From assembly GCA_964007475.1 (NCBI GenBank), contig OZ023273.1, forward strand, positions 71,463,842 to 71,527,841: DNA of 64,000 bases. Reading direction: 5' to 3'. Position 1 is the first letter of the stretch, and every line of letters begins with the position of its first letter. Position numbers and translations under genes: made by a program. This document shows positions 58,076 through 64,000 of this stretch, piece after piece. Under the pieces are notes generated by a model. It made no database searches, was not told where the DNA came from, and saw nothing but the letters and a program-made list of their open reading frames with translations. This DNA comes from Hybos culiciformis. Taxonomy: Eukaryota; Arthropoda; Insecta; Diptera; Hybotidae.

Positions 58076-59944
58076 ATGCCAAAGAGAAAGTGCCAATTTT
58101 CAGAAAAGTATACTGTAGAATTTCCTTTTATAAAAAAAGCTTTTTGTAAACATTGCAATTGTAGTTTTAGTATAAGTCATGGTGGTTTATCCGACATCAA
58201 AGATCACATAAAAAGTCAAAAACACAAATCTGCAATTGCTTCGGCAAGTAAGTGCAAACAATTAACAACTTTTTTCGATAAACATGATAGCACCTTTGAA
58301 GACAAGGTAATTGCTAACGAACTATGTTTTGCTTACCATGTTGTAAAACATCACCAGTCTTTTAATTCGACTGATTGTACGAACAAATTGATTCCAAAGT
58401 TATTTAACGACTCAAAATTTGCAGTAAGATATTCGGCCGGTAGAACAAAAACAACAAAAATGATAACAAACGTACTTGCACCACATACGTTAAGCTTAAT
58501 TTTGGAAGAAATGTCAAATTGTTCCTTTTATAGTATTAGTACAGATGCAAGTAACCATAAGGCTGAAAAAATGTATCCGCTCGTTATTCAATATTTCAAT
58601 AAAAGTGGAATTCAAGTCAAGCTATTGAAACTAGGTAGTTTGAAAGGTGAAACATCCGAAATTATTTCAAGTTTTTGTATCCAGACATTAAAGGACGAGA
58701 AATTTGACTTAAAAAAATGTGTCGCATTTTGTGGGGACAACGCCAATGTTAATTTCGGTGGTAGACAAAGAATGGGAAAAAACAATGTTTTCACAAAATT
58801 AAAGGAAGGATTGGATACAGATATTGAAGGTGTAGGTTGCCCTGCACATATTTTAAATAATACTTTACAAACAGCGGCAGATCAGTTATCATGTGATATT
58901 GACCAAATAGTTTTCAAAATCTTCAATTATTTTTCAATCTATACAGTTAGAACGGAACGTTTAAAAGAATTTTCTCAATTTGTAAATTTAGAATATAAAA
59001 CTTTACTTTCTTATTCAAAAACCAGATGGCTTTCTCTTTTGCCGGCACTAGAAAGAATTTTAAAATTATTTGTAGCCTTAAAATCATTTTTTCTATCTGA
59101 GGAAAAAGCACCAAAGACATTATTAGATTTTTTTAATAATTCTCTCAGTGAGGCATATCTTTGGTTTGTGCATAGCCAAGCTAGTACAATTCATAACCAA
59201 ATTTTAAAAATTGAGGGACGTACCAAATCGGTCGTCGAAGTTTTAGATGTTTTGGAAGCAACTTTACAACTTGCAGAAGAAAAACGAAATTTAAAATTTT
59301 TACCAACTAGTGTGAAGCTTATTTTAAAACAAAATGAAGAATCTGGTCTATCAAGTAGGCAAGATATAAAAAAATTTAATGATGACATAACTCAATTTTA
59401 TGAAACATTGGCTAGCTATTTAAATACATGGATGAGTCCATTAAAAAAGTATTCTGTTTTTAAATGGATGAATCTAAAAAAAAAACCAAAGTGGGAGGAA
59501 GTAGAAGAAGCTTTAAATTACCTTAAAGAAAAAGATATAATTTTAAATGATACTTTCCTGTTTAACCAAATAAATACAGTTTCAAGAATAATGCTTGAAG
59601 AAAAAAATAAAGAAGGTAATGACTGGAATAATAAGTTGACCGCTGAGAAATGGACTGTAATTTTTTCTAAAATGGAAACGGAGTTTTTAGAAGAATACAT
59701 GGAAATTTTTAAAATATGTAAATATTTATTTTCTATACCTGCCCACAATGCGAATGTGGAACGTATATTTTCGTTGATGAATATTCAATGGTCGGATGAA
59801 AGAAATAGATTATTGCCAGAAACAGTGGATGCCATATTAAAATGTTTTATTAATTTTGATTTCGATTGTAGCGAAATGTACGATTATATATTAAAAGATA
59901 AATCTTTGCTAAAAGAGGCAAAGTCAAGCCGCAAATACGACTAA
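58076..59944 (+). CDS. hAT family transposase
   Basis: 622 codons from the ATG at 58076 (MPKRKCQFSEKYTVEFPF); the frame is open a little further upstream but without an ATG. Residues about 20-60 hold a BED/TTF-like zinc finger (CKHCNCSFSISHGG ... DHIKSQKHKSA, C-x2-C ... H-x4-H). The catalytic region contains YSISTDASNHKAEKMYPLVI (candidate first Asp), VAFCGDNANVNFGG (second Asp) and GVGCPAHILNNTLQ. The C-terminus is the hAT dimerisation domain: CKYLFSIPAHNANVERIFSL then MNIQWSDERNRLLPETVDAI. The candidate catalytic Glu lies in the helical region between. It would excise and reinsert the element, and could act on MITEs with similar ends such as 6318-6701. No stop or frameshift. The family resembles proteins widespread in insect genomes. 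Confidence 0.93.
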   Translation: MPKRKCQFSEKYTVEFPFIKKAFCKHCNCSFSISHGGLSDIKDHIKSQKHKSAIASASKCKQLTTFFDKHDSTFEDKVIANELCFAYHVVKHHQSFNSTDCTNKLIPKLFNDSKFAVRYSAGRTKTTKMITNVLAPHTLSLILEEMSNCSFYSISTDASNHKAEKMYPLVIQYFNKSGIQVKLLKLGSLKGETSEIISSFCIQTLKDEKFDLKKCVAFCGDNANVNFGGRQRMGKNNVFTKLKEGLDTDIEGVGCPAHILNNTLQTAADQLSCDIDQIVFKIFNYFSIYTVRTERLKEFSQFVNLEYKTLLSYSKTRWLSLLPALERILKLFVALKSFFLSEEKAPKTLLDFFNNSLSEAYLWFVHSQASTIHNQILKIEGRTKSVVEVLDVLEATLQLAEEKRNLKFLPTSVKLILKQNEESGLSSRQDIKKFNDDITQFYETLASYLNTWMSPLKKYSVFKWMNLKKKPKWEEVEEALNYLKEKDIILNDTFLFNQINTVSRIMLEEKNKEGNDWNNKLTAEKWTVIFSKMETEFLEEYMEIFKICKYLFSIPAHNANVERIFSLMNIQWSDERNRLLPETVDAILKCFINFDFDCSEMYDYILKDKSLLKEAKSSRKYD

Positions 59945-60241
59945 TTTTTTTAGTTTGTTTTTTCCGCCTTATTTTTAGTTTTTTTTATGTTAAAGAATTT
60001 TTTTTTTTTTTTTTCGTTATCGTTTGTTGTTCGTACTATGAAATTAAGATTTATAATTTTTGTTCCTAATTTGTGATATTATTTAATTACTTGTTTGACT
60101 TGAAGTATTGATGTTCCATTTTTTTATATTTATAGAAAATAAAATAACTTTAATTTTTTTCATAAATTTTATTTGTTTTGTTAAGAAAATTCTTTTTGTC
60201 CCGCTTTGTAGTGGGGAGAATCTGGCAACCCTAATGAAACT

Positions 60242-60479
60242 AACAAATACTAATGTCCATTATACAATATCTTACTAATTAAGGTAAGAGCCCTCGAAAA
60301 TTCAAAATTCTAGGTCACCAGCACTGGAGAGTGATATTTTAGCTTTATTTCTACGCTTGATTTTTTTAATTACCTGTTTCTTTTAGGGCAATTTGAATCA
60401 AAAACCCAAAATTTAAAAAATCGGGCTCACTACCATGGAGCCAGTTACATACACTTTAATATATCCAAAAATCACTTCA
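60242..60479. other. Short spacer between hAT and LINE
   Basis: No recognised feature; slightly GC-richer (GAGCCCTCGAAAATTC, CACCAGCACTGGAGAGTG). Confidence 0.4.
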
Positions 60480-60989
60480 ATGGAAGATTGTATTAACTCT
60501 ACAATCAAAGCAAAACTACAACCAATTTTTCACACAGAGGGCATTTAAATAAAACATTTTTAGCCTCTGTTCTAGCTAAACCTCTGCGCAACCTTTTCTA
60601 TCTTTCATATTCACTTGGCATTTACCCCACCAAGTGGAAAGTTGTGCATGTTCAGCCTATTCCAAAAAAAGGCGATAAATGCGATCCCTCTAACTACAGG
60701 CCCATTTCGCTAACTTCTATTCTTTCCAAAGTAATGGAATCCCTTATTAACAATAAAGTCAAAAAATACCTTGAATGTAAGTGACCAGCAATATGGTTTT
60801 CGTACGAATAGATCGACTGGTGACCTGATGACATATCTATCCCACAAGCTCAACGTCAGTCTTCACAATTCCGGTGAGGCTTGTGTTGTTGCTTTGAATA
60901 TAGCTAAGGCTTTTGACCGAGTCTGGCACCCGGCTTTGATTTCTAAAGTTAAATCAATGGGTCTAGGATCAGCCTTTGGGGATCCGGTC

Positions 60990-61203
60990 AATTCGTCGTA
61001 AGCAATTCGTCGTAAATCAATTCGTCGTAAGCAATTCATCGTAAAACAATTCATCGTAAGAACAATTCGTCGTAAATCAATTCATCGTAAGAACAATTCA
61101 TCGTAAAACAATTCATCGTAAATCAATTCATCGTAAATCAATTCATCGTAAGAACAATTCATCGTAAAACAATTCATCGTAAATCAATTCATCGTAAATA
61201 AAT
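60990..61203. repeat. Left terminal array of the Phantom-like element
   Basis: About fourteen consecutive copies of CAATTC(G/A)TCGTAA with 1-4 bases of spacer (AG, AT, AA, AGAA). The outermost copies carry GTCG, the inner ones ATCG, so the ends differ systematically from the interior. Confidence 0.95.
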
Positions 61204-61284
61204 TAATTCGTATATATGTATCTTAAACAATTTTATTTTGCTACACACTTAGCTTAAAAATTCAAAAAAACAAATAAAAAAAGG

Positions 61285-62685
61285 TTAAAACTTTATATTA
61301 AGAGCAACCGTTTCCAAAAAATCAATTTTGTCCATCGTTTCGTATTGCTCAAAAATTTTCTCGATTCTCTTCCAGGCATCTAAATATTTTTTTTTTGTTG
61401 GTTGTCCACTATCTATTTCGGCCATTAACTGGAGGTAAATAACCTCATTTCGTCCTTGCTCTATTTTTAAATTTTCAAAAAACTTCCAAATAGAAGGATG
61501 GTTTTCGTGCACTAATTCTGCGAAACCGCGATGCCACCCTTCCATGTGATTATTCGTTTTGGGTAAATCTAAGTTTAAATGAACGTTCCACCATTTCATT
61601 GGGAATAATCCAGGTTTTTTGACTCCCCGAACATCAACATACCCAATAAACTCTCTTCCAAAATATTCGAGGAATCCCTCACAAATTTCAGGTAGTTTTG
61701 ATGCCAATAAAATAAATATTTCTTCCACATCCTCTACTTTCAAGTACGCTAAAGCCACTATCATTCGAATTTGTTTAGCAAATTCCGGATCTAAATCATA
61801 ATTTGATTTGAGTCCTTTATTTTGAATTTGTCTATAAAGACATTGTTTAAAATGAAAGTTACACAATCGAATTAATATTTTCGGAAATACTTCCAAATAG
61901 GCATTTATAGCAGCGCGCTCTAAATCTGTTAAAATGCAAGATGGATTTAAATTTGGCTCCAGCTCCTTTAGTTTTTGCAAAAATTTCAAATAAGTGCTCT
62001 GATTTTTATTTGGTAAAAGGTCATAAATTATAGGAATAGATTTATTATTTTTAATAATATGAATAGTATAAAATTGACTAAACACGCTTGGGCAAGTCTT
62101 AAAAGTCCCATCAGAATACCATTCTAGGTTTTGGGAAAGCAAAATTAAATTTCGGATAGTCCCGAAAATCAGCATACGATCTGGTACATTTCCAGAATCA
62201 TATAATAAAAACAGATCACCTTTTGTTGTAGTTTTGAAATGATCATTAATATTAATTTCCTCTCGTGATCTTGGATTTTCATTAGGAAATCCAGAATCCT
62301 GTTGCCGAAGTCTTCGAATAGTTCTTTTTAAAGAATTATTTTTTGGAAGGCTAGATGCCACTGACAATGGAGCATCAGAATATGCGGATGCAGCTAATTG
62401 ATGAGGAGTTTCAGCTGTTTGAAGAGCAGTTTTTTTCACATTTTGAATAATACCATCAGCAACAACTTTAGCTGCATCTGCAGCATGATTATGCATTGAA
62501 ACAGTTTTTGACACCTTTTCATTTTTTGTGTGAATTCTAGCGGAACAACTTAAAGATACATGTTGAACGCATCGCCAGTACGTAGTTGAATTATGTTGGT
62601 AATCCTTATAATAAACAAAACCATCAATCACAAGGCGAGGTTTTCCCTTTTCACTATCTAAATATTGTAATGTTTGAGAAGTCAT
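61285..62685 (-). CDS. FLYWCH zinc-finger + MULE transposase (Phantom-like)
   Basis: 466 codons from the ATG at 62685 (MTSQTLQYLDSEKGKPRLVI); an upstream in-frame extension lacks an ATG. Residues about 17-65 form a FLYWCH finger: GFVYYKDY, TTYWRCVQ, LSCSARI and HNH (pattern F-Y-W-C ... C ... H-x-H). A linker rich in Ala/Ser/Arg follows. The MULE domain starts near residue 185: LEWYSDGTFKTCPSVFSQFY (first Asp), CILTDLERAAINAYLEVFPK (second Asp), LCNFHFKQCLYRQIQ (C-x2-H type), and a late acidic motif TNNHMEGWHRGFAE (candidate Glu). It would bind and cut the element's array ends in the nucleus. Uninterrupted frame, so possibly functional. Position 81 bp from the left array. Confidence 0.93.
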   Translation of the reverse strand: MTSQTLQYLDSEKGKPRLVIDGFVYYKDYQHNSTTYWRCVQHVSLSCSARIHTKNEKVSKTVSMHNHAADAAKVVADGIIQNVKKTALQTAETPHQLAASAYSDAPLSVASSLPKNNSLKRTIRRLRQQDSGFPNENPRSREEININDHFKTTTKGDLFLLYDSGNVPDRMLIFGTIRNLILLSQNLEWYSDGTFKTCPSVFSQFYTIHIIKNNKSIPIIYDLLPNKNQSTYLKFLQKLKELEPNLNPSCILTDLERAAINAYLEVFPKILIRLCNFHFKQCLYRQIQNKGLKSNYDLDPEFAKQIRMIVALAYLKVEDVEEIFILLASKLPEICEGFLEYFGREFIGYVDVRGVKKPGLFPMKWWNVHLNLDLPKTNNHMEGWHRGFAELVHENHPSIWKFFENLKIEQGRNEVIYLQLMAEIDSGQPTKKKYLDAWKRIEKIFEQYETMDKIDFLETVALNIKF

Positions 62686-62952
62686 TTTTTTTAATTTGAG
62701 AAATTTGAACGGCAAATGAGCAACAAAAATTATTTCCTACTAAGTTAAAAAAAATGTTTTTTTGGGATATTTTACTGCATACTATGATTTTTTATACTTT
62801 TTAGTTAAAATCTAATATTCGTTTTTAGTCAAAAATAGTAATAAAATTATTTACAAAAGTAAATTAAGAACTTCAATCTAAAGCTGACATAAAGTTCCGC
62901 CGTTGATAATGCACTAAAATAATAATCACGGAGACCATCGTCAGATAAGTTT

Positions 62953-63310
62953 TGATCCGAGGAGAGCTGATACATGGCAGTGGGTGTTGATGGCGTTCAT
63001 CGTAAATCAATTCATCGTAAAGCAATTCATCGTAAAGCAATTCATCGTAAACCAATTCATCGTAAGCCAGCGATTTTTGAGCCGAGGAGAGCTGATGCGT
63101 GGCGGTGCGATGAATTGCTTTACGATGAATTGCTTTACGATGAATTGCTTTACGATGAATTGCTTTACGATGAATTGATTTACGATGAATTGATTTACGA
63201 TGAATTGCTCTTACGATGAATTGATTTACGATTAATTGCTCTTACGATGAATTGCTTTACGATGAATTGCTTACGATGAATTGATTTACGACGAATTGTT
63301 TACGACGAAT
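62953..63310. repeat. Right terminal array of the Phantom-like element, with internal inversion
   Basis: Copies of TCGTAAA(T/G)CAATTCA point one way at 62995-63065 (about five units) and the opposite way at 63108-63310 (about thirteen units). They are separated by GCCGAGGAGAGCTGATGCGT (63077-63096), which itself is a near repeat of TCCGAGGAGAGCTGATAC at 62957. The right end therefore contains its own inverted repeat and could form a cruciform. Confidence 0.9.
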
Positions 63311-64000
63311 AGTCCGTATATCCAGCCTTTGTCAACTGGATTAGTAACTTTTTGTCTGGTCGTTCTATTCGTGCTGTTCTGGATGGGTACCAGTCACATA
63401 TTTTCAATATCAACTTCGGTGTACCCCAAGGGTGTGTTCTCTCCCCAACTCTCTTTTTAATTTTCATCAATGATCTTCTTAAATCAACACTCAACCCCAT
63501 CCACAGCTTCGCCGATGACAGTAACTTGGTAGCATGCTACGATTTTATTAATAGGAAATCAGCATCTTCAAATGCTGTTACTACGAAACGCAATTTCCTG
63601 CAAAGTAGCATAAATCACGACCTTTCCAAAATTTCACAATGGGGTCTTCTCAACAGAGTTGAGTTCAACGCATCCAAAACCCAATGCTGCCTAATTTCTA
63701 GAAAACTGTCAACTTTTGATCCCCAATTTTCTTTTCAAGGTGAAAGTATTCGAAAAACTGGAAGCCTAGACATTTTGGGCTCGAAAATAACTTCCGATTT
63801 AAGTTGGAAAGATCATATTTTCGAAATGGCAAAAAATGCAGCAAAATGTCTTGGTTTTCTAAAAAGATGTAAACAATACTTTTCTCCCTCTGATCTTTTA
63901 AATATTTACAAATCCTTTATACGGCCGAAATTAGAATATAATTCGCATATATGGGCTGGTGCTCCTAAAACCCATCTTGAGTACCTGGACAAAGTTCAGA

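Larger units (their letters stand above)
57452..60233 (+). mobile_element. Intact-looking autonomous hAT transposon
   Basis: A 2.78-kb element with inverted ends AGGGTTGCCAGA and TCTGGCAACCCT(A), flanked by perfect 8-bp duplications ATGAAACT (57444-57451 and 60234-60241). It encodes one full-length transposase (58076-59944). The left end also carries GTCCCGG/CCGGGAC repeats and a ~70-bp tandem array (57622-57945), the right end a single GTCCCGC. Everything needed for mobility appears present, which suggests recent activity. Confidence 0.93.
60979..63322 (-). mobile_element. Phantom-like Mutator (MULE) transposon with array-type ends
   Basis: A 2344-bp element inserted in a LINE with perfect 9-bp target duplications CAGCCTTTG (60970-60978 and 63323-63331), as expected for Mutator-like elements. 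It encodes a FLYWCH + MULE transposase (61285-62685, minus). The two ends are arrays of a 14-16-bp motif CAATTC(G/A)TCGTAA(A) in inverted orientation; the outermost bases differ (GGGATCCGGTCAATTCG left, GATATACGGACTATTCG right in reverse complement). The FLYWCH-MULE domain pair is known from the Phantom group described in insects and insect viruses. Confidence 0.92.
60480..64000 (+). pseudogene. LINE reverse transcriptase, split by a Mutator element, runs off the window
   Basis: Before the insertion (about 60545-60978) the plus strand encodes the RT fingers and first palm motif: FLASVLAKPLRNLFYLSYSL, VHVQPIPKKGDKCDPSNYRP, a one-base-type frameshift near 60777, then DQQYGFRTNRSTGDLMTYLS and VVALNIAKAFDRVWHPALIS. 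After it (63332-64000) the frame is open to the window end: VNWISNFLSGRSIRAVLDGY, GVPQGCVLSPTLFLIFINDL, the FADD box (HSFADDSNLVACYDF), then the thumb region. The two parts join in phase across the 9-bp duplication. The family is the same as 7138-8038 (minus), probably CR1/Jockey-like. The 5' part and endonuclease are missing. Confidence 0.88.

Noticed and set aside
61003..61203. CRISPR-like direct repeats in the Phantom-like ends
   Set aside because: Spacers are only 1-4 bases and the array is mirrored at the other end of a transposon.
62873..63219. Frames reading (YDELL)n or (FTMNC)n near the end of the Phantom-like element
   Set aside because: Periodic translation of the terminal array; not a gene.

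Overview
This is a very AT-rich (by eye about three quarters A+T) window of animal nuclear DNA, most likely from an insect. The reasons are long intergenic tracts with no operons, dense eukaryotic transposons (hAT, Mutator/Phantom-like, a CACTA-like element, Tc1/mariner, Ty3/gypsy, several LINE families, foldback MITEs), a gypsy primer site matching an insect-type tRNA-Pro 3' end, and one pair of short splice-site-bounded exons. The species cannot be fixed from the sequence. There is one 200-N assembly gap (27959-28158).

Layout: 1-1.7 kb is a 12-bp satellite that stops abruptly. 1.7-16.5 kb is AT-rich noncoding DNA carrying a hAT MITE (6318-6701), a 5'-truncated LINE (7138-8038, minus), a CCCGGGAT-type hAT MITE (8884-9341), a second LINE remnant (9500-10222), a mariner remnant (10279-10818) and foldback elements. 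16508-24433 is a Ty3/gypsy retrotransposon on the minus strand with two LTRs identical by eye, broken by three nested MITEs and one in-frame stop. 24761-27672 is a candidate complete DNA transposon with a 637-aa CACTA-like transposase. 28-34 kb holds hAT fossils, one carrying a nested 182-bp MITE, and a tRNA-like module inside a MITE. 34176-34252 and 37007-37037 are two phase-compatible candidate exons of an unidentified host gene on the plus strand; they are the only sign of a host gene. 38-50 kb holds foldbacks, minisatellites, a LINE 3' fragment (41160-41560), elements built from inverted arrays of short motifs (42579-42809, 43097-43440, 48806-49397) and a LINE with RT and RNase H (46118-48236, minus). 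50.6-55.9 kb is almost featureless. 57452-60233 is an intact-looking autonomous hAT element. 60480-64000 is a LINE of the same family as the 7-kb copy, split by a complete Phantom-like Mutator element (60979-63322) with a FLYWCH + MULE transposase and ends made of tandem arrays.

The genes shown here serve their own transposons, not a shared host pathway. The most notable points are the array-ended Mutator-like element and its possible short relatives, the gypsy copy that looks young but carries three nested insertions, two or three DNA transposons that look potentially functional, and the two candidate host exons. All homology calls are by motif recognition; no database search was run.
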